Below are positions 1-8,893 of a stretch of 14,197 bases of DNA, in pieces. The stretch spans positions 1 to 14,197 of the forward strand of contig DAOUMU010000465.1 in NCBI GenBank assembly GCA_034409055.1, read 5' to 3'. The notes below the pieces were generated by a model. The model was not told where the DNA came from. It saw only the letters and a list, made by a program, of their open reading frames with translations, and did no database searches. Source of the stretch: DAOUMU01 sp034409055 (GTDB lineage: Bacteria; Chloroflexota; Anaerolineae; 4572-78; J111). Each line of letters opens with the position of its first letter. Positions within the stretch are counted from its first letter, which is position 1. A program made the position numbers and the translations under genes.

Positions 1-28
1 CGAATATGAACTCCAGCATCGTTTTGAC

Positions 29-724
29 CTAAGCCTCAATATGCAAACGATAGCCAACCCCTGGCTCCGTAAGGATATAATGGGGCCGGGCAGGGTTTTG
101 TTCTAATTTACGGCGCAAGTTACTGATGTTGACGCGCAGCAAATGGGCCTCAGCTTCATAGCCCATTCCCCACACTTCCCGTAAGAGGTGTTGATGAGTT
201 AGCACCTTTCCGGCGTGCCTGACCAGCGCACGCAACAAATCATATTCCGTGGGAGTTAGTTGTACTTCCTGACCGCCAACCTTCACCAACCGCCGAGCCA
301 GATCAATTTCCAGACCATCAGTGGTGAAAACAGAATCAGTATGGTCGTTATTAGCTACTCGCCGTAAAACAACTCGAATACGAGCCATCAATTCGCCTAC
401 ACTAAAAGGTTTGGTCAGGTAGTCATCGGCCCCGGCATCCAGCGCAGTAATCTTGTCGGTTTCCTGCCCGCGTACCGAGAGAATGATAATCGGCAGGCGA
501 GTCCATTCTCGCAACCGCACCGTAACTTCGGTTCCCTCCATATCCGGTAGCCCCAAATCAAGAATCACCACATCGGGCCGATGGTTGACTACGGCGGTTA
601 GAGCTTCGGTGCCGTTGGCAGCTTCAAATACGGTGTACCCGTTGGCTGTCAGCGAGGTTTGCAAAAAACGGCGAATCGCTTTCTCATCATCTACCACCAA
701 TATGCGGGGACCGTTCTCGCTCAT
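29..724 (-). CDS. kdpE: KdpE-type response regulator
   Basis: Cytoplasmic DNA-binding response regulator of the OmpR/PhoB class, 231 aa, a normal length. The N-terminal receiver domain (about residues 6-118) has the acidic pair D12/D13, the phospho-acceptor D56 in VILDLGLPD, S83 at the switch position and K105 in TKPF. The C-terminal winged helix (about 132-228) has the LTPTEYDLLRAL and VNISNLRRKLE segments typical of KdpE. The start ATG overlaps the kdpD stop by 4 nt (TCAT on the plus strand at 721-724), so the two are translationally coupled. KdpE normally receives phosphate from KdpD and activates the kdpFABC K+ pump genes. That pump is not in this window, so its targets here may be the neighbouring transporters (inference). 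What lies after its stop is outside the window. Confidence 0.95.
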   Translation of the reverse strand: MSENGPRILVVDDEKAIRRFLQTSLTANGYTVFEAANGTEALTAVVNHRPDVVILDLGLPDMEGTEVTVRLREWTRLPIIILSVRGQETDKITALDAGADDYLTKPFSVGELMARIRVVLRRVANNDHTDSVFTTDGLEIDLARRLVKVGGQEVQLTPTEYDLLRALVRHAGKVLTHQHLLREVWGMGYEAEAHLLRVNISNLRRKLEQNPARPHYILTEPGVGYRLHIEA

Positions 725-3411
725 CGTGTCTCCTTCACGGTTTCTGGTTTCACCAACGGGATAGCAAGGCTAAATATCGCGCCGCCGCCGGCCCTGCTTT
801 CGGCCCAGATACGGCCGTGGTGCGCTTCCACAATTCCTTTGCTGATAGATAATCCTAACCCGGTGCCCCCCACATCATCGGGACGCTCCAGACGATAAAA
901 CTTGCTAAAGATATGTTCCAGTTCCGGTTCAGGTATACCGGGACCCTCATCAATAACCTGCAAGACCAATTCAGATTCAGTCAGGGCGGCGCAAATGGTT
1001 ATTGGTTTCTGCGGGGGAGAATATTTTAGGGCATTATCCATTAAGTTGACCAATACCTGCACCATCAAGACCATATCCATTGGAACCAGGGGCAGGTTAT
1101 CGGGTATTTCAATGTTGATTGGGCGTTCATCCAGCCGATTGCCTAGTTGGGTCAAAGCCACGCCCACCATATCTTGCACATCGCACGGTTCCGGTTTAAC
1201 CTTCATTCCCCCAGCTTCCAGGCGGGTCATCTGGAGCAGGTTGTCCACCAGGTTATTTAGCCGGTCGGCTTGCTCCCAGGCCGTGCTAACCAGTACATTG
1301 CGCGCGGCTTCATCCAGAAACGGCGCGTCATCACGCAGGCTGCTTAGGGCGCCGGTAATGGAAGCCAGTGGTGTACGCAGGTCGTGCGAGATGGAGTTCA
1401 GCAGGGCGGTTTGCAGTTTTTCGGTTTCTCGGAGTAATCGCGCCTGACGAGCTTCTTCGGCCAGTTGCACCCGTCGCATGGCTTGCGCTCCCTGATGGGC
1501 AAAGGATTCTAGCAAACGCCACTGTTCCGGAGTTAGGGGGTTGGCATTCTTGTCTCTACCGACACCCAAAACCCCCACGATATGCTGCGCGGTCTTTAAG
1601 GGCAAGTAACTGTTTTTGGCGTCGGCCAGGGTGTCGGTACCCCGTCCTGCCGGTTGGTTGTGTTGCAAAACCCACGTTGCCACCGTCCGTTCGTTGTCAT
1701 CCAGGTTAAAAACACTGTTGTTATAGCAGGGACGTAAAGTTTTCTGTTGTGGCAGCAAAATGGTGGCCTGGCAGCCTAATATCTGGTCGATATGTGTGAT
1801 TATAATTTGGGCAATCTGTTCCGGCTCAATGGCTGCTGCCAGGTCGCGGCTCAGTTCGTAAAGCGCGGCAGTTTGCGCCTCGCGCCGCCGGGCTGCTTTG
1901 GCCTGGTCGCGGGCTTGCGCGGTCAGGGTGCTGATGACAACCCCCACCGCCAGCAGCGCGGCAAAGGTCAGCAAAAATTGAGCGTCGGCGACCACGTAGG
2001 TATTGTAGGGCGGCACAAAGACATAGTTAAAAGCCACCACACTTAAAAATGAGGCTAACACCGCCGGGCGCTGGCCCAACCAGATGGCCGCAATCACCAC
2101 CGCCAGCAGATAGAGCATCACCAGATTGGTCGGCTCTATGAACGGGCGCAGGGGAAACCCCAACACCGTGGTCAGCACCACCAGCCCGGCGCTCTGGACA
2201 TAACGCCGCCAGTGAAAGGGTTGTTTGTTAATTAACCTATGTTGAACATCTGACAGTTTTTCTGCCGTGGCGCTGCTGATGACATAAATATCAAGGTCGC
2301 TACTTTGCCGGATAATCTGGTCAACAATTGAACCTTTCAGCAATTCAACCCAACGCGGGCGCAGGGGTTTGCCGACCACAATTTTGGTGATATTATGCGT
2401 TTTGGCAAAATCCACAATCGCTTCGGCGATGGATTGTCCAGAAATAGTCATAGTTTTGGCCCCTAACGACTCGGCCAACTGCAAATTGCGGGCCACCCGG
2501 TCGCGGCCTGCATTCGACATTTGGGCGTGGCCGGGCGTTTCGACATACACGGCAAACCATTCGGCGTTGAGGCGGACGGCCAGCCGCCGGGCTGTCCGCA
2601 CTAATCGTTCGCTCAGCGGGCTGGGGCTAACGCATACCAGCAAACGTTCGCCTGCCGGCCACGGCCCGGCAATGGCATGAGTTTGCATATAGGCCCGCAT
2701 CTGCTCGTCAATCCGGTCGGCAGCCCGCCGTAAGGCCAGTTCGCGCAGCGCCGATAGATTACCCGGACGGAAAAACTTCTGGCTGGCCTGTGCCGCCTGT
2801 TCCGGCACATAAACTTTGCCCTCTTCAAGGCGCTGCAATAACTCGTCAATGGGCAGGTCAACCAGTTCAATCTCATGCGCCTCATCCAGCAAACGGTCTG
2901 GCACGGTTTCACGCACGGTGACGCCGGTGATTTGCGCCACTACATCGTTAAGGCTTTCCAGATGCTGGATATTCAAAGTGGTGTAAACGTCAATCCCGGC
3001 GTTCAGTATCTCCAAAACATCCTGGTAGCGTTTGGTATGGCGCGAACCGGGCGCGTTGGTATGGGCCAGTTCATCCACCAGCGCCAGTTGGGGGCGACGG
3101 GCCAGCACGGCGTCAACATCCATTTCGGCCAGGGCTTCATTGCGATCTTCGATCTGTTGGCGGGGGAGGATTTCCAACCCTTGCTGCAAGATTTCGGTTC
3201 CAGGCTGGCCATGCGTTTCAACATAGGCCACCACCAAATCAACACCTCTGGCCAGACACTGGTGGGTAGCTTCCAGCATGGCATAGGTTTTGCCGACCCC
3301 GGCAGCGTATCCCAAAAATATTTTGAGCTTGCCCCGAGTTTGGCCCGCTTCTTCCTGCTGCATAGAGTTGAGCAGTTTGTCTGAATTTTGAGGGGCGTAG
3401 TTTTGGTGCAT
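721..3411 (-). CDS. kdpD: KdpD-type K+-sensing histidine kinase
   Basis: Membrane sensor kinase, 896 aa, matching full-length KdpD. Domains in order: N-terminal KdpD domain (about 26-235) with the Walker A motif GYAAGVGKT at 34-42 and LVDELAHTNAPG at 111-122; UspA-like domain (about 255-380); four-helix DUF4118 membrane region (about 404-497); GAF-like domain (about 515-650); HisKA with SISHDLRTPL, phospho-acceptor H676; HATPase with N793 in the N box, DEGPGIP at 821-827 and GGTGLGLSI at 848-856. All catalytic motifs are intact. It senses low K+ or osmotic change and phosphorylates KdpE, which it overlaps by 4 nt. No strong Shine-Dalgarno precedes ATG 3411, so M17 (position 3363) is an alternative start. 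A promoter-like pair lies 72-99 nt upstream. Confidence 0.95.
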   Translation of the reverse strand: MHQNYAPQNSDKLLNSMQQEEAGQTRGKLKIFLGYAAGVGKTYAMLEATHQCLARGVDLVVAYVETHGQPGTEILQQGLEILPRQQIEDRNEALAEMDVDAVLARRPQLALVDELAHTNAPGSRHTKRYQDVLEILNAGIDVYTTLNIQHLESLNDVVAQITGVTVRETVPDRLLDEAHEIELVDLPIDELLQRLEEGKVYVPEQAAQASQKFFRPGNLSALRELALRRAADRIDEQMRAYMQTHAIAGPWPAGERLLVCVSPSPLSERLVRTARRLAVRLNAEWFAVYVETPGHAQMSNAGRDRVARNLQLAESLGAKTMTISGQSIAEAIVDFAKTHNITKIVVGKPLRPRWVELLKGSIVDQIIRQSSDLDIYVISSATAEKLSDVQHRLINKQPFHWRRYVQSAGLVVLTTVLGFPLRPFIEPTNLVMLYLLAVVIAAIWLGQRPAVLASFLSVVAFNYVFVPPYNTYVVADAQFLLTFAALLAVGVVISTLTAQARDQAKAARRREAQTAALYELSRDLAAAIEPEQIAQIIITHIDQILGCQATILLPQQKTLRPCYNNSVFNLDDNERTVATWVLQHNQPAGRGTDTLADAKNSYLPLKTAQHIVGVLGVGRDKNANPLTPEQWRLLESFAHQGAQAMRRVQLAEEARQARLLRETEKLQTALLNSISHDLRTPLASITGALSSLRDDAPFLDEAARNVLVSTAWEQADRLNNLVDNLLQMTRLEAGGMKVKPEPCDVQDMVGVALTQLGNRLDERPINIEIPDNLPLVPMDMVLMVQVLVNLMDNALKYSPPQKPITICAALTESELVLQVIDEGPGIPEPELEHIFSKFYRLERPDDVGGTGLGLSISKGIVEAHHGRIWAESRAGGGAIFSLAIPLVKPETVKETR

Positions 3412-3482
3412 TGTATAAATTTAGGCGATGAGAAGATTTTCCCCGGCGCCTGACTCTACCAATTTTCCCAATCGTCATAGTG

Positions 3483-3510
3483 ATTGTATCCTATCCAGGG
3501 CCAGATTCAA
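3483..3510 (-). promoter_or_regulatory. Candidate sigma70 promoter for kdpDE
   Basis: On the minus strand TTGAAT (3510-3505) is followed after 16 nt by TACAAT (3488-3483). These match the -35 and -10 consensus at 4/6 and 5/6. Initiation would fall about 60 nt upstream of the kdpD ATG, in the 189-nt gap between the 72-aa gene and kdpD. It would let kdpDE be expressed separately from the upstream transporter genes. Sequence match only. Confidence 0.4.
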
Positions 3511-3581
3511 AAGTAGCACGTTAACCCGTGGCTCCCCCCAACAGCCTGAAGGTGCGGCCTGTGGTGTGCTCATTAATCAAA

Positions 3582-3596
3582 CGGAGGAAAACTCCG
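3582..3596 (-). terminator. Weak hairpin after the 72-aa gene
   Basis: CGGAG-GAAAA-CTCCG is a 5-bp stem with a 5-nt loop just downstream of the stop at 3601. On the minus strand it is followed by only three T. It could attenuate transcription before kdpD, but it is too short to call a terminator with confidence. Confidence 0.2.
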
Positions 3597-3600
3597 AATT

Positions 3601-3819
3601 TCAAGGCGAGAGCTTCTCCCCAAAGTATTTTTTCCAGACCAGATACGTTATGGGCAGGGTTAGCCAGAAAGCAAGCGTCACAATCTGGGGGATATGATCG
3701 CTCCAGTGCCCGGTCAGCACTAAAAAAATAAAGGCGATGATCGAAGCGATGATTTGGAACAAACCAAAGCCCAAGAGTATCAGACTAACTGTCCGGACAA
3801 TTAAATCCTTTGGTATCAT
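3601..3819 (-). CDS. Small two-helix membrane protein, unknown function
   Basis: A 72-aa protein I do not recognise. The longer open frame reaches 3930, but ATG 3819 is preferred because GAGAG lies about 8 nt upstream and because the sequence before it is a decayed kdpA tail in another frame. The protein has two hydrophobic segments (about residues 8-36 and 46-62) separated by a short polar loop (GHWSDH) and ends in a basic tail (VWKKYFGEKL). It sits 14 nt after the stop of the kdpA remnant and about 190 nt before kdpD, on the same strand. It occupies the place where kdpB/kdpC would normally follow. It is not KdpF-like in length (about 30 aa), and no function can be assigned. Confidence 0.6.
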   Translation of the reverse strand: MIPKDLIVRTVSLILLGFGLFQIIASIIAFIFLVLTGHWSDHIPQIVTLAFWLTLPITYLVWKKYFGEKLSP

Positions 3820-3833
3820 CAAGTTCTCTCGCT

Positions 3834-4025
<192 letters not shown>

Positions 4026-4027
4026 TG

Positions 4028-6595
4028 TTACGCCCGTCTCCGCTGGCTGAACACCGCCTGGGTGGAGATGTAAGTAAAGCCGGCCAGCGTCACCAGAAAC
4101 AGAACGGCACCGACCCAGGTCCAGGTTTCGCCGCTGCCCCAATACATTAGCGTACTGGAGATGATTCCCAATACACCCGTGACCAGCAGCTCCCAGGTAT
4201 TCACGTGAGTGTGCAGGTCTGAACTGCTGCGCTCGCTGGGGGGGCGCAAAATCCCCTGTTCTTGCAAGGCTTGTTCCGATTTGGGGTCAATCCGGCGATA
4301 GCCGCCGCGCAGGTAACTGAGCAGACGGAACACGCCAAAGCCAACGGTGTCTATCCTGGGCCGGACCAGAACAACCGGACGGCCCGCTTTTTGGGCAATT
4401 TGAAGCGGCTTGTTGCCAAAAAAGCGGCGCTTAAACCAGCTTTCCCGGGTGGCCCCCAACACCAGGCAATCCTGGCCGCGGCCTGTGTCTGCAATCGCCT
4501 CAACCAGGTCGGCAGCGGTTTTGTGCATCAATTTGATGTGACCGTTCGTCTGCGGATATTTTTGCCGGTACCGTTCGATCCGCCCCTGGAGTTTGTGGAG
4601 ATAGCTTTGTTGCTCCTCCGGGGTGGCCGTGGCCCGGAAAACATGCAGGACGTTAATTTCGGTCTGGTTGTTGGTGACCATCAATTCTGCCGCTTCCAGG
4701 GCAAACTCTAACTGGGCCGGGTTGGCAATGGGCACCAGGATTTTGCGCAGTGAGACATCTGTACTCTGTTGCACCACTAAAACCCGGCAATTGACCAACT
4801 CAATAATCTGATCAATGTTACGACCGATGACCGTCTCTCCTCTGCTGTGCGGTCCCTGCCAGCCCATCACCAACAACTTAGCTTTTTTCTCGATGGCCGT
4901 ATGGATAATGGCCTGGTGCGGCCAGTGGGAGATGCGGATCACTGCCTCAGCCGGAACATCTTTAATCTCTACCTGCTTCAGCACATCATTCAGCAGCGTT
5001 TTGCCTTTTTCCAGATAAGCGCGACCCGCCGACAGCGGCAACTGCTCCGGCACGGTCAGCACGTGTAAGAGAGTCACCACGCCATCATGGCGGCGGGCGG
5101 CCTGGATAGCCGGTTTGAGCAGCGCCGTCACCGAAGCCGGATTGGCAATGGGCACCAGCACCCGGTAGCGTCGCCCGTCGGTGGGTGTTTCGATGACTCG
5201 TTTTTCTTCTAAGATCACCGGGGTGTGGCTTTTGGCTGCCTCGCGGGGCCGGGCGTAGAAGTAATACCCCACAAACCCCACCCCAATCCAGCCAATGGCA
5301 AAGTACCAGGCCAGCGGTGAATAGTTAAACATAAAGAGCGCCAGGAAGAGTTGGGTGACAATGGCAATAATTGGCACGATGGGGAAAAAGGGCATCAGGT
5401 AGCCGTAGTTCAGCCGGTCGCCATACTTTTTACGAATGGTGATGACGGCCACGTTGACCTGCAAAAAGAGCAGCAAAAACATAATGTCGGCGGCGGCAGC
5501 CACGTCCTCGATGGGAATGGCTACGGCCATAAAGATGATGAGCGCCCCACTCAAGACCAGGGCAATGTGCGGCGTGCGGGTGCGCGGATGCACGGCAGCA
5601 AAAGCGTTGGGCAGATTTTTATCCCGCCCCATGGCAAACGAGACACGGGTAGACGAAAAAGTAGTGGCGTTCAGCGCACTCATCGTGGAGAGCAGCCCGC
5701 CGATAAGCAGCAAAATGGTGCCAAAAGGCATGAACTGACGGGCCGCTTCGGCCACGCCTAATTCGGCGTGCTGGCTGAGCCATTGGTAGGTAGGAATGTT
5801 AGTTTCGGGATTGACCGCGCCAAGGGCCACAAAAGCCACCAGCATATAAATAGGTATCACAATGGCCAATGACAGAAACACAGCTTTGGGGATATTCTGG
5901 CGTGGATTTTTGACTTCCTCGCCAGCCTGGACGATGATTTCGTAGCCTTCAAAGGCAATGAAGGTCAACCCCATGGCGGTAAAAATGCCGCTAAAGCCGG
6001 CAGGCGCAAAGTTTTGAAACTTGCTAAAATAATCCGGGTTTTTGAAAATAACCCACAGACCACTGCCCACAAAGATGGCCAGCACAATAATTTTTAGCAC
6101 CGTCACAATATTACCGGCCAGGCCGGTTTCGGAGGACCCTCTAAAGTTGATGTAGAGGAACACCCCAATGATAAAAACCGCCAGGGTCTTGTGCAGAAAT
6201 TCCCCTTCCAGCCCGGCAATCGACAGGTCAAGCTGCGACAAAACCAGGGCCAGGTAAGAGCCAAAGCCCAGCGCGTACAGGCTGCCGGCCACGGCGTGGG
6301 CAAACCAGCTCATCCAGCCGGCGAGAAAGGCGTTGGGGCCGGGTAGTCCTTCCTTTACCCACAGATACCCACCCCCGGCTTCGGGAATTGCCGAGCCTAG
6401 CTCGGCGTAGGCCATCGCCGTAAGGATGGTTACAATGCCATTGAGGGCAAACGAGAGAATGAGGGCCGGTCCGGCAGCACCGGCGGCAATGCCGGTCAAA
6501 ACAAAGATACCGGCGCCAATCATGGCGCCAACACCAATCATGGTAATATCAAACAAAGATAAATCACGGCTAAGTTCTGTTTGGGGTTGGCTCAT
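4028..6595 (-). CDS. APC-family permease with two UspA domains
   Basis: 855-aa membrane protein. Residues 12 to about 447 form an APC-superfamily permease of 12 or so helices, with the first-helix signature GVGAMIGAGIFVLTG at 21-35 and the APC motif FIAFEGYEIIVQAGEEVKNP around 212-231. Two universal-stress domains follow: UspA-1 about 476-610 (RVLVPIANP start, GWQGPHSRGETVIGRN as the nucleotide-binding loop) and UspA-2 about 617-746 (KILVPIANP start, with a less conserved loop, GATRESWFKRRFFGN). A C-terminal pair of helices lies at about 802-845. The substrate is likely an amino acid or other cation-coupled solute, not determinable here. The UspA pair probably gates transport by binding a nucleotide (inference). 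GAGAGG lies 10 nt before ATG 6595. The start follows the stop of a 39-aa ORF by 5 nt. It is co-directional with kimA and kdpDE. Confidence 0.85.
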   Translation of the reverse strand: MSQPQTELSRDLSLFDITMIGVGAMIGAGIFVLTGIAAGAAGPALILSFALNGIVTILTAMAYAELGSAIPEAGGGYLWVKEGLPGPNAFLAGWMSWFAHAVAGSLYALGFGSYLALVLSQLDLSIAGLEGEFLHKTLAVFIIGVFLYINFRGSSETGLAGNIVTVLKIIVLAIFVGSGLWVIFKNPDYFSKFQNFAPAGFSGIFTAMGLTFIAFEGYEIIVQAGEEVKNPRQNIPKAVFLSLAIVIPIYMLVAFVALGAVNPETNIPTYQWLSQHAELGVAEAARQFMPFGTILLLIGGLLSTMSALNATTFSSTRVSFAMGRDKNLPNAFAAVHPRTRTPHIALVLSGALIIFMAVAIPIEDVAAAADIMFLLLFLQVNVAVITIRKKYGDRLNYGYLMPFFPIVPIIAIVTQLFLALFMFNYSPLAWYFAIGWIGVGFVGYYFYARPREAAKSHTPVILEEKRVIETPTDGRRYRVLVPIANPASVTALLKPAIQAARRHDGVVTLLHVLTVPEQLPLSAGRAYLEKGKTLLNDVLKQVEIKDVPAEAVIRISHWPHQAIIHTAIEKKAKLLVMGWQGPHSRGETVIGRNIDQIIELVNCRVLVVQQSTDVSLRKILVPIANPAQLEFALEAAELMVTNNQTEINVLHVFRATATPEEQQSYLHKLQGRIERYRQKYPQTNGHIKLMHKTAADLVEAIADTGRGQDCLVLGATRESWFKRRFFGNKPLQIAQKAGRPVVLVRPRIDTVGFGVFRLLSYLRGGYRRIDPKSEQALQEQGILRPPSERSSSDLHTHVNTWELLVTGVLGIISSTLMYWGSGETWTWVGAVLFLVTLAGFTYISTQAVFSQRRRA

Positions 6596-6600
6596 TGTTT

Positions 6601-6720
6601 TTAATCCTCTCCTTGTGTGAGTTGAGTTAACACAATAATTAAACTAAAACCACTTCCTATCAGGCTAATTCCAGACAGGGCACCAACGACAAGGGCAACA
6701 GGTTTCCCCATCCTCCGCAT
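6601..6720 (-). CDS. Putative 39-aa single-pass membrane protein
   Basis: Small ORF filling nearly all of the gap between kimA and the APC-UspA gene. Translation starts MRRMGKPVALVVGALSGIS and continues LIGSGFSLIIVLTQ-LTQGED. That is a basic N-terminus, one hydrophobic segment of about 24 residues with GxxxG-like small-residue spacing (GALSG, GSG), and a polar acidic end. ATG 6720 lies 2 nt after the kimA TGA (TGATAATG), which suggests translational reinitiation; a second ATG at 6711 has GGAGG directly against it. The stop is 5 nt before the next gene, whose Shine-Dalgarno lies inside this ORF. Tight packing and protein-like composition support a real gene, perhaps an accessory subunit of a neighbouring transporter. 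No family is recognised. Confidence 0.5.
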   Translation of the reverse strand: MRRMGKPVALVVGALSGISLIGSGFSLIIVLTQLTQGED

Positions 6721-6722
6721 TA

Positions 6723-8621
6723 TCAAATATGATATGGGACGTCAATTATCACCACTCCTGGATAGCCGCGTAGGCGCAACCGGAGCATATTGGCGGTCTG
6801 GTTGTGTAACAGTCGGGCGCTTGCCGTTGGGGGAATAAATTCCGGCACAACAACAGTGATAAGTTGTTGGGGATGTTTGTTCACGGTCTGCTCGATGTAC
6901 TTTACCAGGGGCGTAAGTACGTCACGGAAATCATAGGTGATCTGTACCAGGTTGACCCCATCTGTAATCTCCGGGAAGCGCTGCCAGCGGCGATCCAGGT
7001 ACTCTTTGTTTTCCTGGCTGGTGATAATGCTGACCGCGTATACGTTATCTGATAAACGTTTGGCATAGCGCAGGGCGCGCAGGGTGCCCAGGTGTACGTC
7101 CCCAATCGGGGTAATGACAATATCGGCGACGTCGTACTGGTCGTTGAGTGAAAAATTGCGGGTGCTCAACGCCTCGGCCACGCCGCCGTAGTGACGCTTG
7201 ATGGATATGAACAACCAGATAATGAGCGGTATAGCCAACACCACAATCCAGGCACCTTCGGCAAACTTGGTGACAATCAGAATAATTAACACTATAAAGG
7301 TCACCACCGAACCAACGGCATTGAGACCACGTTTCCACCACCAGCCGCGCTCGTAGTGGATGGTGGTAGCGCCGGTGTGGACCAACTCGCCCGGGGGGAC
7401 TTTGGCAACTTTCCCCATCAGCCGAAACATCCCGGCCTGGGACAGGGTAAAACTGGTCATCACGCCAAGGGCATATAAGGGTAGCATCCGAATTTCATCG
7501 GCGTCAAAGGCAATGGCGATGACGGCGGCCAACGAGGCCAAGACGACGATTCCGGCGCTGTAAACCAGCCGGTCACCCCGGTTTTGCATCCAGCGGGGCA
7601 TAAAACCATCCCGAGACAGAAACGCGCTCAGCCGGGGAAAATCCTGATAGGCGGTATTGGCGGCCAGCACCAGGATTAACATGGTGAATAATTGCACCCA
7701 ATAATAAGGGAAGCCGCTGCCGGTGACCGCGCGAGCTAATTGCGACAGGATACTCTCTGTTTCACGGGGGACCAGGTGCAAATGGGTCGCCAGAAAAGAA
7801 ATGCCGATGAAGAGCGACATCGCCATCACCCCCATAGCCACCATTGTTTGAACACCATTTTTCGACTCCGGGGGCTTGAAAGCCTGCACCCCGTTACTGA
7901 TGGCTTCGATGCCGGTAAGGGCGGTCGTGCCGGCAGCAAAGGCTCGCAGCAATAGCCAGACATAGGCAAACCCGGTGAAGGTATTGGTCGGCGGCACGGT
8001 GGTAGTGACCATGGTTATGGGCGCAGCGCCAAACAATTCAAAGTATCGGACCAGCCCAATTACTATCACCACCAACACGCCGATGACAAAGGCGTAGGTA
8101 GGCAAGGCAAAAATGGTCCCGCTTTCCCGAACCCCCCGCAGATTGACCCAGGTAATCAGCAGGATGATGACTAAGGCCAACAACAGACGATAATCGTGAT
8201 ATTGAGGAAAAGCCGAGGTAAAAGCCCGCACTCCAGCCGAAACAGACACCGAAACGGTGAGAACATAGTCGGTGAGTAGGGCAGCAGCGGCAATTAGAGA
8301 AGGCATAGTACCCAGATTGTCTTTGGCTACGGTGTAGGCCCCGCCTCCCTCCGGGTAGTGCATAATGGTTTGAATATAACTAAAGACAACTGTCAAAACC
8401 AGGGCAGCAATGCCGATGGCCAGGGGCAAGGTTATAGCCAGCACGTCACTGCCCAACAAGATCAGAATGCTCATGATGGCTTCGGTAGCATAGGCGTTAC
8501 TGCTGATAGGGTCCGAGGCAAAAACGGCAAGCGCCCGGACTTTGTCCAGTCGCTCGTGCAGTTCGTGGCTGTTGGGAATAGGGGCACCAATGAGAAGGTG
8601 TTTAACTTGTGAGATCTGCAT
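6723..8621 (-). CDS. kimA: KimA-like high-affinity K+ importer
   Basis: 632-aa APC/KUP-type permease resembling Bacillus subtilis KimA (YdaO) along its whole length (about 607 aa there). Matching landmarks include HLLIGAPI near the N-terminus, VRALAVFASDPISSNAYATE (KimA has ALAMLSSDALSSVAYGTE), YPEGGGAYTVAKDNLG, LLTDYVLTVSVSVSAG, ALTGIEAISNGV, LVLAANTAYQDFP, LPLYALGVMTSFTLSQ and the C-terminal LHNQTANMLRLRLR with the end VPYHI. About 12 membrane helices are followed by a cytoplasmic domain of about 150 residues, which in KimA dimerises and binds c-di-AMP. ATG 8621 is chosen over the upstream ATG 8690: AGGAGG lies 12 nt before it, and KimA proteins begin at the equivalent point. It imports K+ with protons, which fits the downstream kdpDE. 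A broader call, APC-family permease, is safe even if the substrate differs. Confidence 0.8.
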   Translation of the reverse strand: MQISQVKHLLIGAPIPNSHELHERLDKVRALAVFASDPISSNAYATEAIMSILILLGSDVLAITLPLAIGIAALVLTVVFSYIQTIMHYPEGGGAYTVAKDNLGTMPSLIAAAALLTDYVLTVSVSVSAGVRAFTSAFPQYHDYRLLLALVIILLITWVNLRGVRESGTIFALPTYAFVIGVLVVIVIGLVRYFELFGAAPITMVTTTVPPTNTFTGFAYVWLLLRAFAAGTTALTGIEAISNGVQAFKPPESKNGVQTMVAMGVMAMSLFIGISFLATHLHLVPRETESILSQLARAVTGSGFPYYWVQLFTMLILVLAANTAYQDFPRLSAFLSRDGFMPRWMQNRGDRLVYSAGIVVLASLAAVIAIAFDADEIRMLPLYALGVMTSFTLSQAGMFRLMGKVAKVPPGELVHTGATTIHYERGWWWKRGLNAVGSVVTFIVLIILIVTKFAEGAWIVVLAIPLIIWLFISIKRHYGGVAEALSTRNFSLNDQYDVADIVITPIGDVHLGTLRALRYAKRLSDNVYAVSIITSQENKEYLDRRWQRFPEITDGVNLVQITYDFRDVLTPLVKYIEQTVNKHPQQLITVVVPEFIPPTASARLLHNQTANMLRLRLRGYPGVVIIDVPYHI

Positions 8622-8701
8622 CGGATGTATAATCCTCCTGGATAGGGTTTCCAGTGTGTCTTTTTTCTCTTGTTTCCTACACCATACCAAAAAACATATA
8701 A

Positions 8702-8730
8702 ATTGTGTGTCAAGAAAAATGGGTTGTCTA
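8702..8730 (-). promoter_or_regulatory. Candidate promoter for kimA
   Basis: On the minus strand TAGACA (8730-8725) is followed after 17 nt by CACAAT (8707-8702), matching the -35 and -10 consensus at 5/6 and 4/6. This would give a leader of about 75 nt before ATG 8621. An overlapping TTGACA at 8713-8708 lacks a good -10 at normal spacing. A weak call. Confidence 0.3.
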
Positions 8731-8748
8731 TCAAGAAAGTGTCAAGAA
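8710..8748 (-). promoter_or_regulatory. Three phased TTCTTGA direct repeats upstream of kimA
   Basis: TTCTTGA occurs on the minus strand at 8748-8742, 8737-8731 and 8716-8710, with start-to-start distances of 11 and 21 bp, i.e. one and two helical turns. Two copies extend to TTCTTGACAC. Direct repeats on one face of DNA are the usual operator form for OmpR-family regulators such as KdpE, so this is a candidate operator overlapping the kimA promoter (inference). Confidence 0.35.
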
Positions 8749-8860
8749 TGTGCTACTTATCAAGCAGCAAACAGCCCTCCCTTGTACCCACTTATTACGG
8801 AAACTGTACCACAAACGCTGGTCACAAGAGTGGGCTGGAGAGAGGTTTGATTTTTTACGG

Positions 8861-8893
8861 GGATTCCTCTCGCTGCGCTCCTCGGAATGACAT
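8861..8893. repeat. Dispersed palindromic repeat fragment
   Basis: The segment ATTCCTCTCGCTGCGCTCCTCGGAAT followed by GACA resembles a short intergenic repeat found many times in Chloroflexota and some other genomes (minus strand TGTCATTCCGAGG, then AGCGCAGCGAG). Outer arms ATTCC/GGAAT can pair. Recognised from memory. No second copy lies in this window. The surrounding 8750-9137 holds no gene I can support. Confidence 0.45.
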
